A stretch of DNA of 64,000 bases from Steromphala cineraria. Its lineage: Eukaryota > Mollusca > Gastropoda > Trochida > Trochidae. Shown piece by piece: positions 1 to 12,927 of the stretch. The DNA is taken from contig OU744727.1 of assembly GCA_916613615.1 (NCBI GenBank), positions 1,216,593 through 1,280,592 of the forward strand, in the 5' to 3' direction. The notes beneath the pieces are model-generated. The model saw only the letters and a list, made by a program, of their open reading frames with translations, did not search any database and had not been told where the DNA came from. Position 1 is the first letter of the stretch. Each line of letters starts with the position of its first letter. The translations under genes and the position numbers were made by a program.

Positions 1-2062
1 ATTGGTAGAAACACAAGGCTGGTTCAGTGCAGACTCTAGGTTAGATCAAACATACGAGTTACTGATATTATTGGTAGAAACACAAGGCTGGTTCAGTGCA
101 GACTCTAGGTTAGATCAAACATATGAGTTACTGATATTATTGGTAGCAACACAAGGCTGGTTCAGTGCAGACTCTAGGTTAGATCAAACATACGAGACAC
201 TGATATTATTGGTAGAAACACAAGGCTGGTTCAGTGCAGACTCTAGGTTAGATCAAACACACGAGTTACAGATATTATTGGTAGAAACACAAGGCTGGTT
301 CAGTGCAGACTCTAGGTTAGATCAAACATACGAGTTACAGATATTATTGGGAGAAACACAAGGCTGGTTCAGTGCAGACTCTAGGTTAGATCAAACACAC
401 GAGTTACTGATATTATTGGTAGAAACACAAGGCTGGTTCAGTGCAGACTCTAGGTTAGATCAAACATACGAGTTACTGATATTATTGGTAGAAACACAAG
501 GCTGGTTCAGTGCAGACTCTAGGTTAGATCAAACATACGAGTTACAGATATTATTGGTAGAAACACAAGGCTGGTTCAGTGCAGACTCTAGGTTAGATCA
601 AACATACGAGTTACTGATATTATTGGTAGAAACACAACGCTGGTTCAGTGCAGACTCTAGGTTAGATCAAACATACGAGTTACTGACATTATTGGTAGAA
701 ACACAAGGCTGGTTCAGTGCAGACTCTAGGTTAGATCAAACATACGAGTTACTGATATTATTGGTAGAAACACAAGGCTGGTTCAGTGCAGACTCTAGGT
801 TAGATCAAACATACGAGTTACAGATATTATTGGTAGAAACACAAGGCTGGTTCAGTGCAGACTCTAGGTTAGATCAAACATACGAGACACTGATATTATT
901 GGTAGAAACACAAGGCTGGTTCAGTGCAGACTCTAGGTTAGATCAAACATACGAGACACTGATATTATTGGTAGAAACACAAGGCTGGTTCAGTGCAGAC
1001 TCTAGGTTAGATCAAACACACGAGTTAAAGATATTATTGGTAGAAACACAAGGCTGGTTCAGTGCAGACTCTAGGTTAGATCAAACACACGAGTTACTGA
1101 TATTATTGGTAGAAACACAAGGTTAGTTCAGTGCACACTCTATGTTAGATCAAACACACGAGTTACCGATATTATTGGTAGAAACACAAGTTTACTTCAG
1201 TGCAGACTCTAGGTTAGATCAAACATACGAGTTACAGATATTATTGGTAGAAACATAAGGCTGGTTCAGTGCAGACTCTAGGTTAGATCAAACATACGAG
1301 ACACTGATATTATTGGTAGAAACACAAGGCTGGTTCAGTGCAGACTCTAGGTTAGATCAAACATACGAGTTACTGATATTATTGGTAGAAACACCAGGCT
1401 TGTTCAGTGCACACTCTAAGTTAGACCAAACACACGAGTTACTGGTATTATTGGTAGAAACATAAGGCTGGTTCAGTGCAGACTCTAGGTTAGATCAAAC
1501 ATACGAGTTACTGACATTATTGGTAGAAACACAACGCTGGTTCAGTGCAGACTCTAGGTTAGATCAAACATACGAGTTACTGATATTATAGGTAGAAACA
1601 CAAGGCTTGTTCAGTGCACACTCTAAGTTAGATCAAACATACGAGTTACTGATATTATTGGTAGAAACACATGGCTGGTTCAGTGCAGACTCTAGGTTAG
1701 ATCAAACATACGAGTTACTGATATTATTGGTAGAAACACAAGGCTGGTTCAGTGCAGACTCTAGGTTAGATCAAACATACGAGTTACTGATATTATTGGT
1801 AGAAACAAAAGGCTGGTTTAGTGCAGACTCTAGGTTAGATCAAACATACGAGTTACAGATATTATTGGTAGAAACACAAGGCTGGTTCAGTGCAGACTCT
1901 AGGTTAGATCAAACATACGAGTTACTGATATTATTGGTAGAAACACAAGGCTGGTTCAGTGCAGACTCTAGGTTAGATCAAACATATGAGTTACTGATAT
2001 TATTGGTAGCAACACAAGGCTGGTTCAGTGCAGACTCTAGGTTAGATCAAACATACGAGACA
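1..2062. repeat. 69-bp minisatellite, about 30 copies
   Basis: Thirty consecutive 69-bp units run from the window edge in perfect register: copy 1 starts at base 1 and copy 30 at base 2002, with no net indel. Because 69 is divisible by three, one plus-strand frame stays open for 23-residue units (consensus core TQGWFSADSRLDQTYE). That frame is interrupted by stops at 1124, 1256, 1463 and 1589 and ends at 2063. Copies 2-3 and 29-30 share the same rare variants (atatgag, ggtagcaac, gagaca), so blocks of units have been copied over long distance. No start context or splice sites are visible. I read it as a satellite with an accidental open frame. The array may extend left of the window. Confidence 0.97.
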
Positions 2063-2257
2063 TAGAAACAAGCGCTGACTAGAGTCACATTACCAGTTTA
2101 GTTAATCTGCCCTCTGGCGACAGTTTTCCGGTAGAATATACTTGTTCATAAAAAGGAGGAAGTTTTCATATAAGAAACATATCCTAGCATAGACAAATCA
2201 TTCAGTATTCATAAACAATATTATTCATCTTCTTTGAGAGGCATTTTAGAAGTTGGA

Positions 2258-2442
2258 ATGACAATAATGCTGAGCAATATATGGATGACAACTTCTTTGT
2301 TCATTGTATGCGACGTTTCGACACAGACTCTTGTGTCGTTCTCAAGCAGATGACTTGAGAACGAGACAAGAATCTGTGTCGAAACGTCGCATACAATGAA
2401 CAAAGAAGTTGTCATCCATATAATCCTCAGCATTAATATCAT
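2258..2442. repeat. Foldback element, ~80-bp arms
   Basis: Two nearly identical inverted arms (about 2258-2345 and 2354-2442) meet at a few-base spacer. Each arm contains the hairpin GACACA/TGTGTC followed by GAAACGTCGC. The same terminal sequence appears as inverted ends of the ~1-kb element at 45,825-46,845, so this is probably a solo or collapsed copy of those ends. The arm would form a long hairpin if transcribed. Confidence 0.85.
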
Positions 2443-4509
2443 TCAAATCATATGATACCACAAAAAATACTGCATATATCATTCCATAGTTGTATACTGG
2501 GTAACGGAGTGAAAAATGATTTGTAAAAACATTATTCAACTCTATGAGTGATTAATGCATAAATTTTAAATTATGTTTTAAATTCAATACACGTATCATA
2601 TTATCTATTGTCCCTTGTCAATTATTGCATATTATGGTTATCAAATTGGCTTCATTACAGCATAAAACACTTCAATTATCCATTCGTTTATATTAGACCC
2701 ACTTCTAATATAACAATTAGGATCGAAACTTCAGAGGTTTTATGAGACGGCCTTCTAATGCATAAAGATGTAAAAGAATCGAAGCTGTGAAACACAATAT
2801 TCGTCTTTCAACCATACGGGTTTCTGAGGAATGGAGAAATAGAACAGGGAGTAATCGAGCTTGTGAACAAACCCGTTTTCTATTTTAAACCTATAGGCCC
2901 ACCCAAGGTATCACGTGCACGTCCCCAGTTCTAGGGCTCTGCAATGTTGTAACAAAGAAAATATAACACACCTCAGGTTGTGCAATAATCACAATATATC
3001 GCATATTGCTCTTGCAACACATGAGCTTTACATTGCAATATTGCAATACGAAAATTGGTGCAATATCAGACATGACCTAAGTTTATATCATAAAAAGCTT
3101 TACCAGTTGAAAGCCGACAAACCTACACGGTGTATTAGATTACTGAAGTTGGCAGTCAGATCCGGGTAGCTCATCAGTGACGCTGTATAGTTTGCGAGCT
3201 CTCCAACTTGTCAGACACGACTAGGACAGCACAGTGATAGGACGGGTTCTGAAGTTTGAAGAATTATTCTTTATAGAAAAGTACTGTTATTTCTGAGAAG
3301 TAGCTGTCGTAAAAGCAACCCAAATTCTGAAGGCAGATATATGTTTTACTGACAGAAACGTCCAGGACTTAAATACAACGTTTGTTACAGAAGTAAAGAG
3401 GGGAAGAAGAAGACTTTCAGTGATATTCAAACAAATCAAGTTCTGTGGTCGCGACTCTTCTATTCACATTGAAAGGAGGAAACCTGGCAACTGTATGTTT
3501 TGGAATAGATACTTTCAGGAGATATTGTAAGGTACGTTCGTTTATTGTATTGTTATTTGAAACAAATGTTAGTTTATCTGTGAAGATAAATTAGTTTGTT
3601 TTACTTTAAAATAGGAATAGCATATATCCTCAAGGGGAACACAAGGCAGAAACCAGTACAGAAGTATATGATGAAACAATGTCAATACTTTGATTGTTAA
3701 AATTAGTGTAAAATAGTAATTAAATGAATTCGAAAAATAACCCATCACATTTTCAACCGGCCAATCACAACCTGACACAACATGTCGCCCTTTCTCATCT
3801 GACTGTTTACATTCATATATCACGATATAGGATGTTTGGAGTTTGCGTCCTCTGTTATGTATTTTCCATTTACTATACACATTTAAGTTTTCACAAAGAT
3901 TCTCAAGCTCGCACTCTTTCCGATCCTCTTGCTTTCGCTAACTTTGGCCTTTCAAACTCTTACTTATAATTATAATTTTTCTGCATCCCTCGGACCACAG
4001 TTACATTTCCTTTTGACACAAATTACATATATTGACAATATCATGTTTGACAACATTTGTTACAATATACACTGATTAACGTTGGATGGTCCATTACTGG
4101 TCAGCTGAGAAACTAATCAATAATTCCAGCGGTCCAGTTTAGTCCAGGGACTAAAGTTAGCAGGTTATTTCGCCCGCTCTCCATAATTATTCACGAGGGA
4201 CAGATAATCCGTAATTCCGAGCAACGAGTTGGTTGTTCTTTTCTTACCCAAGATCATTTTGATGCCTAAAAGCGGCGACAGAAGAGTAACATTAAAAAAC
4301 TACGCTCAGCCCGTTAAGTTCAAGTTGTACTCATACGCCATTCATAATTTTGCTTACCACATCAGGATGAGCGGCTCTAAGTATAGTTCGCAACGGGGAT
4401 TGAAATGGTCTATGGCCACTTTCGATATTCATAAAAAGCGGCTTGCAATTTGAATTAGAGTCAACTTTGAATTTTCGAAATCGGACGGCAACCTGCCTAA
4501 ATACGGCTT
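2443..4509. other. Non-coding stretch, no supported gene
   Basis: AT-rich sequence with only short ORFs lacking family resemblance or convincing splice context. A GC-richer patch near 3,160-3,530 could hold a UTR or exon, but no coding frame supports one. I see no RNA gene or array here. Confidence 0.5.
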
Positions 4510-6084
4510 TTAAGGACATACCCTACCCAGAAATAAAAATATTTAGATTTTTCTGAAAATAAGCATGTTTGTTCAACTGAATGTGCTGACTTCAAAAATC
4601 AAATAAAAAAAGGGGGTCACCGTGCTCGTTTTTGAGTAAAATCGATTTAAAAAATGACATTTTTGTGAAAAAAGCCAAAAAATATCAAATTTTGTATTTG
4701 ACCACAATTTTTGTGTTAGCATGAAATATCAAAAAATATTAATGCTTAAAGTGAGAAATGAAACAGTTGTACATGTTAAAAACAAAAATGTTTGATAAAA
4801 AAATCATTTTAATAATTTTTTTCTGTTTTTTGTCACACGAAATCATATTTTTCACCCCAAAAAATGAATAGATTTTCTTAATAAATAACTTTTCAAAATT
4901 TAGAATTTTTTAAAATTCTCAATATTTGAACTTGACAATATAAGAAACTGAAATTTGAAGAAAAAAATGGGGGTCACCGTCGAAAAATCGCGAACTTTTT
5001 CCTGTTGAAAATGAATATAGGGAGTGAAAAATTGCCTACTGCAGCCGGAGCGAGTCTAGAATGCCTTCTGCTTTCCTTTACAAGCAACAGTTTGTTGACG
5101 GCTTGTGCAATATCGTTCAAAATTATATATTTTAATCTAAAAGACACACAAGTTAACCTCTTAATCTCTTTAATTTTCCAAAAATTTATAAAAAAAGACT
5201 AAAAAGAACAACAAAGTATCCGGGGTATCATGCGACATTTGAAGTCAATGAGCAACGAATCAAGTGTGAACATTCGCATCATGGATTGCAATATTTGCAT
5301 TAAACATCACCCACTGCAATGAGCATGCATGCCTTTCCGTGTTCTTCACAAATCTATGAATTAATCGTTATATTCAAGTAATTTTCACTATCCAAATCTA
5401 CCAAAGAAGCATTATTTCATGAGCACTGCAGACAAATCTGCATACGGACGATCGACGACACATGTAAACTTCCGCTTAGACTGTATTTCGTCCTTGACTA
5501 CATTTTCGTTACTCTCATGTTTAGATCAACTTTGCAAAAGTTACGGTGGATGTCAGTTTCATTCGCTAATAAAATGTTATTATCTTCTGAAAACTTTTGT
5601 TTGGAAACTTGGAATAAAAACATATCTTTGTCTTGATAAGATTGGATCCCGCAGCAAGTCTAGTTGACATTCAAACGTAGGTGGTCAACCACATCGTGGT
5701 TCAATCAGGTCACACACAAAATTCTACCTTCGAATAGACTATCGTCCAAAGAGTTTTTATGAGGCAAATATTCATAAAAATGGACTATATATATATATGT
5801 GATAATTTAATCTACAGGTTGCATACTTTGACATGTTGTAAACTTTATATAATATATTATTTAATCAATGGATATATGTTTCTATAGTTTTCTTAGCTTA
5901 CCGGTAGGTCTCAAGTTCCCAACAAAATAAATCAAAGAAGTCTTTTTCAATTATATATTTTATTTCAGCAAAAACTTTTAATATTTATGTAGCCTTGTAT
6001 AATTGAACTCAGTGCCATATGCCATAATACATATCTATTCCTGAATATCAGCATGTTTCACATACCTTTAATTTTTTTACATGT

Positions 6085-6323
6085 ATCCTTGTCATTAACT
6101 TTATTCACATTTTTCCTTTAAATTTCTAAAATAAGACTACTTATAGGTCTTAGCCAAGTAGCCATGATAGGGATTCAATTCAAATTAACTGCTGGCACTG
6201 TGGCACAATTAAAAAGATCATGGACCATGTTGCAGATGGAAAGTCTGTTAGATTATGTGTTTCAAGTTCCAGGAAAGTGCACAATGGGCAGGAACAATCA
6301 CACCACTGCTGCTGCATCATAAT
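6085..6323 (-). CDS. Possible terminal exon inside the TTAA element
   Basis: On the minus strand, a pyrimidine-rich tract ending in TTGCAG is followed at 6323 by a frame from ATG at 6320 to TGA at 6180 (46 residues). Its start has several cysteines (WCDCSCPLC). A polyadenylation hexamer AATAAA lies downstream at 6105-6100. This looks like the last exon of a minus-strand transcript within the 4,510-8,648 unit. A possible upstream mini-exon (7417-7372) ends in AAGCAG|GTGAGAT. No family is recognised, and the reading frame across the joins cannot be proved. Confidence 0.25.
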
Positions 6324-6852
6324 CTGCAATAATAAAAACATAGGATAAAAACATATCAATCACACATTTTTTTATTCTTTTTAAAAATATTTTTAACACA
6401 ATATATTAGTTTGATACACTTATGACAGTATGTAATAAGAAGAGATACTGCAGTTACAAATATTTGAAACATTTGCTTTTCCAAAATAAAGGTAAAAGGA
6501 AATAGAAACAGAAAACATGTTCTGAATCATAAAGCAATGCCACTTCCAATCAAAGAGAAACATCTTTTCATGTGATTTGTAAATTCAGAACTTATATTCC
6601 TTGGGAGAAACTGAAAATGTCTTAACCTATTTATAACTATATCTGTAATCCTGAAAACTTAGATATAAACATTTGATCAGATCTAATTACATTTTGTTTC
6701 TTTCACACTGTGGGTTAATTTGGTGTACTAGGTTGTTTTTTTAAATGGGTAATTGATAGACATATTGTAATGATGATAATGTTCATTGATATTAATTATA
6801 CATACAATAAAATATCATGATAATTTTGGTAATATTGAAAATAAATCAACTT

Positions 6853-6930
6853 TTATCTCAGTTATCCAGTGGGGGATAATGTGTTTAATAATTATCTCAG
6901 TTCTCCAGTGGGGGATAATGTGTTTAATAA
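6853..6930. repeat. 39-bp tandem duplication
   Basis: Two adjacent 39-bp copies (6853-6891, 6892-6930) around the core CCAGTGGGGGATAATG, differing by a base or two. The duplication is local and lies inside the TTAA-flanked unit. Confidence 0.9.
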
Positions 6931-8169
6931 TTAACTGCATAAAATTATTCTATCATTTTCATGTCACCCTTCCAACATAATTTGATTGCATTTCAATCTC
7001 TGAAGTTAATATTGACTTTAAATCATGAAATTGAAACATACTGGAAAAATATGAAATCAGAAAAAAATCAAAATGATAAATAGAAGATAATCACAACACA
7101 CCATGCACATCAATTTTATAATTTATATCTATAAACTGTAATATGAGAAATTTTGCTATCCCAAATCTGAAAATAAGACAGTTGAATCGGCATTAATCTG
7201 ACATTGGCATCAATCTTAACTTTGGAGAGAAAAAAGGAGACTGAGTGTTCTTTATTTTCAACCTAAAATTGAGCTCTCAAGTCTTCTTATAGACTTGCAT
7301 AAGCTTTTATGCTCAATCCTTTATCTTATTTTCAAGTAGGGTCTAGCTGACAGACTAAATTGGCATCTCACCTGCTTAGACATGAAGTCTTTGTCTTTCC
7401 ACAGAGGTAATTCCCTTCTGAATCCAAAAATTCACTTGTTGAGTTGTACAATAACTCTCAACATCTCCAAAATATATGTTCAGGAATCAGGATATAATTC
7501 ACCTAAACATCATTTCCTCTGACTGCAAATCTGAAAAAAAACCAACAAAAAAACATAAGTTTTACTGAAGAATATTTAATATTAACCATCAATTTCAACT
7601 CCATGTTTTCAGATTTGTTTTGTTTTTTGTTGTTGAAAAATTAAAACAATTGAGTAAATTTATTTTGAGTGAGTCAGATTAAAATATTTTCTTAAGAAAT
7701 TATTGTTGAAGATAGTATACACAACTTGCTGCAGGCTTCACTAGTAGTTTAACACTGAGACTATAGTTTTTTTTTAAATGCTTTAAAATTCTTGAAAATC
7801 AAGTCTAGATCTTAGCTGAAATCTATATACCCTAGCTGAGGCTGAGGCTCTAGCTTTCTCACATTTGTTTAAATTATCAAAATAAACGTAAATGAGTAAT
7901 AAGTTTGAATTATTTTTATATTCATGGCTGAATGTTAGTCTATTTCACCTCAAAAGTTATTTAGCAAGTATAGGCCTATAATTTGAAAGTTGCCTACCTG
8001 AAAAGTGCTGTGCTGCCACATAAGAAGTGTTGACTGTTGATCGAGGTAATCCGGGCTGCACATGCAGTCACAGGGGCGGATTTCCCTATTTCAAGTTGTT
8101 ATGATTACCGCACCGCAGTAAGAAAAACAACATGGTCAGCTGACTGTCGTCGTCGCGCTGCCTTTGCAT

Positions 8170-8487
8170 TCACGATGGTTGGCAATATATTTCGTTGCAT
8201 ATTTTTGATTTTTCAATGAAACGAAGAAAACTTCGCTTTGATTTTTCAATGAAACGAAGAAAACTTCGCTGAAGTCTTTCATCCTTTTCAGATTTTCTTC
8301 TTTTTTGCTTCGACTTTGGCAACTTTAAGCGACAGATTTCGCATTTTACCGGCTGCTTGACTGATTGACTCCGATCAGCTGATGACAGCATGGCTTGTTT
8401 TTCAACGCTACCGTACATCGCTTTCTTGTCGTTAATGTGAAGTAATCTTTTTATTTCAGACTTAAATAAACAAAGTGGACCTTTCAA
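8170..8487 (-). CDS. Lysine-rich ORF, possible first exon
   Basis: A 105-residue minus-strand frame starts MKGPLCLFKSEIKRLL and contains a CEIC pair followed by a basic stretch (KSKQKRRKSEK). It lies just inside the right terminus of the TTAA-flanked unit, where a transposon's first exon might start. The last third is a 33-bp direct duplication encoding RSFLRFIEKSK twice. No known family is recognised. A weak GTAAAA donor lies soon after the CEIC region. It may be chance. Confidence 0.25.
   Translation of the reverse strand: MKGPLCLFKSEIKRLLHINDKKAMYGSVEKQAMLSSADRSQSVKQPVKCEICRLKLPKSKQKRRKSEKDERLQRSFLRFIEKSKRSFLRFIEKSKICNEIYCQPS
8205..8270. repeat. 33-bp perfect tandem duplication
   Basis: Copies 8205-8237 and 8238-8270 are identical. 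Each contains a small inverted repeat (CGAAG/CTTCG). Confidence 0.95.
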
Positions 8488-8648
8488 AATCTAAATTATC
8501 TTACAACTTACATAAATAATAGTTATCAGTATGCTTTTTATACGAGTTTGTAAATTTCAGCATTGTCGCAAATTTCTCTTCGTATCGATGTGCGATGCGC
8601 ACGGTTCTGCGCAGTAACAACGTTTTGATGCGTAGGGTATGTCCTTAA

Positions 8649-11600
8649 AATACACTGCCTAATTAGCCCCGGCGAACAGAATCTGTGGTCACTGAAGCGT
8701 GTCCCGAGCGTGTCAACCTACTGTGACGTAGCAGTAGGCGAGTAGTTTCACCTAATGATCATTTTTCAACGGGAAATGACACCTTTTTAATCGTTCATTT
8801 AACATACAAATATTCACAAAAAACACTCAATTTTGTTATATTCTGAAAGCTTAGATATCCGACGAGTCAATAACGATTTATTCAAGCCAATTATTACTGT
8901 ACAAAAATGTAGTATCGTATATTTCAAAACCATATCAAATGACGCAAAAAGGCGACTGCCTTGTTAAATTGGCGCCGTTATGGCTAGACATGTCCGTTAA
9001 AGTGATAATCTGATGGTCTGTTGTTTGCTGAATCTTACATAACATACATTGACTATTATTTCCGACGGTGACAAATAACAAACCGTTAATGTTTTCAGTG
9101 AACAAACCGACTACTTTCTACAATCGAATACCTTTATAGTTTATTGCAATATAAAGATATATTTTAAAGAGGTCATCAGACAGTGAATAATTTCACCATG
9201 ATGGTTTGAAAGAAAAGGAAAAGTGTGAACGGTTTCAAGTTATTTATTTGATATTTGTTCTCTTATGAAAAGATAGGCGCCACAGTGGATTATCTATAGT
9301 ACGTTATGATATATCTCCGTATTTTTACAACACATATCAATAATGAAATAATTAAACATTATTTAACAGTGGTTGATCTATTCAAGATATATAAGGTTTC
9401 GATTCGTATCAAAAATGAAACAATGTTATATTTGGGATCACACTGTTTTGCATATAGCATTTCGCATATTGGTACAGTCACATCCATCAAAGCGATTTCG
9501 ACAACAAAAGTAGTACAGAGTATTTTCTTAGATATTATCGTACTTGCTTCTTGCCTTTTTTATAAATAAGAAATTAACACATAAATCGTTTGTTTTGAAG
9601 GAGGTTTGTCTGAAGACATTATGGTAGATACGCAAATGGTGACAGGCCCGGTGGGCGGGGCGTCACGCTCTTATGAGTTTTCAAAGCTTTCGCCTGTTAA
9701 TTTCGGCGGCGTTCTAAAAACCGGGTATAAAATGGTGATTAAAAGCCTAATTTATGTGTATTGTCTCAATTATATGCTCTTTGCGTTCTCATAGATAATG
9801 GTACTGTAGATAGTGATCATTCTTAGAAAAAGTACATTGCATAACCTCTTTAAATGGTTAACTATTTTTATTTCATATTTTTTCACAAAAATGATTGACT
9901 TATGTGATGGGAAATTGTTGTTATTGACCGCGCAAAACCAGAAAGAAAAGTAAGACATCGCTAGCTTTCGTTGTGTTTGACAAGGCTTGTGTGGAATGTC
10001 ATTACGTCACTATTTGACGCCATGTTTACCGACGTCATAGAGCTATGATGTAAGACAGTTGGCCCGGCGACTCTCCCACAAAGCGCCGCCTTGAAGATTG
10101 AATATTATATTAACGACAAAGAAAACGCCAGAAGGGCTTGATTTCCTATTAAACATGTGGTATTATGTGACTTTCAAAGTTTAGGCTTAAGATTTTTCAT
10201 CTAAATCTACCAACTGAAAAAGAAGATCCAAGCAAATCATGAATTGATACAAAATAGTTCGGTCAACCAATCATAATGCGAGTTATTTGTAGAAAAACTG
10301 TAATTCCCATGACCATTATGCAAATTTTAATACCCGGCATATCCTTGCCCGCTTGGTTAACAATATCAAAGTTTCGGTATATCACTCTTTGTTTCATTTC
10401 ACCTACAGTAGCCTACAGTTATACACATATCTTCTATATATATTCAGTATTTTAACCTAAGTTAGAGAACAAGTAAAATGGTCGATGATATTGATTCAGA
10501 GGCAGTTACCAAAATGTTTGCTTGTAAATTTTCTATTTGCTTTTAAAGGTACGTGCATAGCTATATGTTCATGAAGTAATCGATATTTAGAAGTTTATAT
10601 GTATTCATGAAATGTTCAAAATTATATAAATTTGACCATACATTGTGCTTGAATGAGACGCTCCTCGCATTAAAGGTCACGTGACAAATCAGTAACAACA
10701 AACGAACCAGCGTACACATTACGACCAGTTGCCGAGAGATGCTACTCAGACTATCTACTCAATATACTGAGCAACCTTAACTGATTGCGCAATTGGTAAT
10801 AAACATTTACCTGAATGTAATAAACCTTCCTTTTGGTAAAATGTAATAAATATCTACGTATATTGTAATACTGGTAGTAACAATGATGATTTTCACATAA
10901 AACTACTATTGCTTTAAAACCTCAGTCAAAATGCAAAAACATAATAGTTATTCAACATTATTACTGCATCGCTTGGTTTGGTTACCCTGCTGTCATGCAA
11001 TACCGCGTTAACAGCAAGGCGATGTTGCCTTAGCCCTTCAATCATGTCGTACACTGACGGTACAGTCTATCATTAAGCTATTTTCAGGCAAATTCATTTG
11101 CTTCTGTCTAATTCTGAGTTCTTTGTTGGCTACCACTGATCTGCGAAAACGCGGGCTGTCTGCTTGACGAAAGGAATGTCGCCGATACATTTTTCGAACG
11201 TAACGAGTCCTTCTAAGTGTAATATATTTCAACACAATGTAACACTGTGTATAACCGTACACCGGAACTAGTATTTACATGGATATGTGTAATAAAATAT
11301 AGTTATGGCTGTATTGTATTGTATTGTATTGGGTAAGAAATTTACTAGACATCTAAGTCAAATAAGTTTGAAAACACTGAAATGTTCAAATTCAAATCAT
11401 TAAATATTTCAATCGTTTCTATAGATATATTGAACAGTTTGGATCTGCATAGGTTGTTTTGCATTATCATAAATTCATATTATGATTTATTCATGAAAAA
11501 ATGCAGACAATGTTTTGGTTTATTTTACATTTGGAAGAGGGGGTTTATAAATACTTTCATGATAAATAGTTAGGTTTTTTTTCAGACTGATAGAACAAAG

Positions 11601-12129
11601 GGTTTTAGTGAATGGGGAAACCATCCAGAGAACATGCATATAAATGAAAGATGTAAAAAATTGGGCTTTGAACAATAAACCAGCAGGGCACAGGACTTTA
11701 TTCAATTTTTTTAAATTTTAAATAGAGTAATTTGAGCCTAAAGGTGAATCATTGTTTTCATTTTATTTAAAAGTATCATTTCTTAAAAAATAGTTTCACA
11801 GTCTATCTGAAATAATTTAGAATATCTAAGTTAATTGATATCATGCATCCACATGAAAATTTATATTTTACAATCCTGTTTGCTAATTATTTAGGTTATC
11901 ATGTAGGTTATTTTAACTGTCAATATGTTAGGGGTTTTTGAATAATTTATGAAATTAAATTTGTTTTAATATTCTGATATAAATGTTAATAATTGAAATA
12001 CATTAAGTCTGTGTGACTTGTTTTTGAATCACATTATATTGCATTATTATAAACATTTCCAAAACAAAATAAACAAATTACATATAGTCTCCATCAGTTC
12101 AATTTTTTTATTGATATTTTTACACGGTA
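8649..12129. other. Non-coding AT-rich intergenic stretch
   Basis: Only short ORFs (at most 87 residues) without coding character. A (GTATT)n microsatellite of four units lies at 11,311-11,330. No splice-bounded exons, RNA genes or arrays are supported. Confidence 0.55.
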
Positions 12130-12350
12130 GATGAGTATCCTTGGTGCTGTACAGCAACATAAAGGAGCCTTTTGTACAAATGGGTACCTGAACAAGGGGG
12201 AAGTATGGACCTGTACGGTCGCGCGGAGCGCTTGTTAATAGGCGGCACCGAAAGTGCTATCCCTCCAGGGTAATAATACTCATGGCGCTTTGAGCATGCT
12301 TTGTCATGGATATATGCGCGGTATAAGAAAGCTATTATTATTATAAATTC
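12130..12350 (+). mobile_element. SINE-like element with ATT-rich tail
   Basis: The stretch contains a core (TGTACAAATGGGTACCTGAACAAGGGG), then a GCGC-containing tail (GGCGCTTTGAGCATGC ... GCGCGGTATAAGAAAGC) ending in an ATT-rich run. Such tails are common in invertebrate tRNA-derived SINEs. The same core recurs in the SINE-like element near 52.1 kb. No clean tRNA head is seen at the left, so it is probably 5'-truncated. Confidence 0.5.
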
Positions 12351-12354
12351 AGCC

Positions 12355-12706
12355 TTTTCAGGCTGAATCCTTATTGTTATCGGCGTGTCTAGTGAGGATT
12401 ATAAAGTGTAGCTTTGGTGTCTCTGTGGTCCCTAATAAGGGCCAGAGGGGCCACGCCCTTAAAACATATTTTCATCTTCTTCTCTGGAACCATAAGACCA
12501 AGAAAGCTGAAACACTGTATACAGACTCCTTGACTAGTGAGCATTATAATGTGTAGCTTTGGTGGTCCTGTGTCCCCTAATAAGGGCCACAGGGGCCACG
12601 CCCGTAAGACCTATTTTCATCTTCTTCTCCAGAACCATAAGGCCTAGAAACTGAAACTTTGTGTACAGACTCCTTGACTAGTGAGGATTAAAAATTGTTA
12701 TAGATT
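12355..12706. repeat. ~175-bp repeat array, left part
   Basis: About two units share the landmarks AAGGGCCAGAGGGGCCACGCCC, CATCTTCTTCTCCAGAACC and GACTCCTTGACTAGTGAGGATTA. The array is split by the retrotransposon at 12,707-17,198 and resumes at 17,199. An inverted pair of the same family lies at 39,775-40,040. Confidence 0.85.
12698..12706. repeat. Target-site duplication, left copy
   Basis: TTATAGATT here is repeated exactly at 17,199-17,207, directly flanking the retrotransposon. This fixes the element borders and fits target-primed reverse transcription. Confidence 0.85.
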
Positions 12707-12927
12707 ATTTAATAGCCGAAAAACAGCTTCTAGCATCACTTCAGTGGTACAGGGTGTTTTGCAAGAGTCTGTAGATACCTCAAAGTGGACATGGGGGTGT
12801 GTATAGAAACCTGGAGGAGAGCAATTGGAGGATTTTTTGCGACCAGGGTTAGACATGTGTTTTTCTGCCCGTTATAAAGCTACCTCGAGGTACCCGTCTC
12901 ACACTCAGACTCGCTGTCTTGCTGTGC

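Larger units (their letters stand above)
4510..8648. mobile_element. 4.1-kb TTAA-flanked DNA transposon-like unit
   Basis: The left boundary is TTAA (4510-4513) followed by GGACATACCCTAC. The right boundary is the exact inverse, GTAGGGTATGTCC followed by TTAA (8632-8648). Thirteen-bp perfect inverted termini plus a TTAA duplication fit TTAA-specific superfamilies (piggyBac, Kolobok, Sola3). The left subterminal part carries GGGGGTCACCGT twice (near 4,613 and 4,970) in very AT-rich DNA. No transposase is recognisable. Minus-strand coding hints exist at 8,170-8,487 and 6,180-6,320, with an AATAAA at 6,105-6,100. The unit could be non-autonomous, a decayed autonomous element, or one that has captured host sequence. 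Confidence 0.75.

Noticed and set aside
2..2065. Long ORFs in the 69-bp array as a repeat protein gene
   Set aside because: The period is a multiple of three, so the frame stays open by itself; four in-frame stops, no start context and no splice signals.
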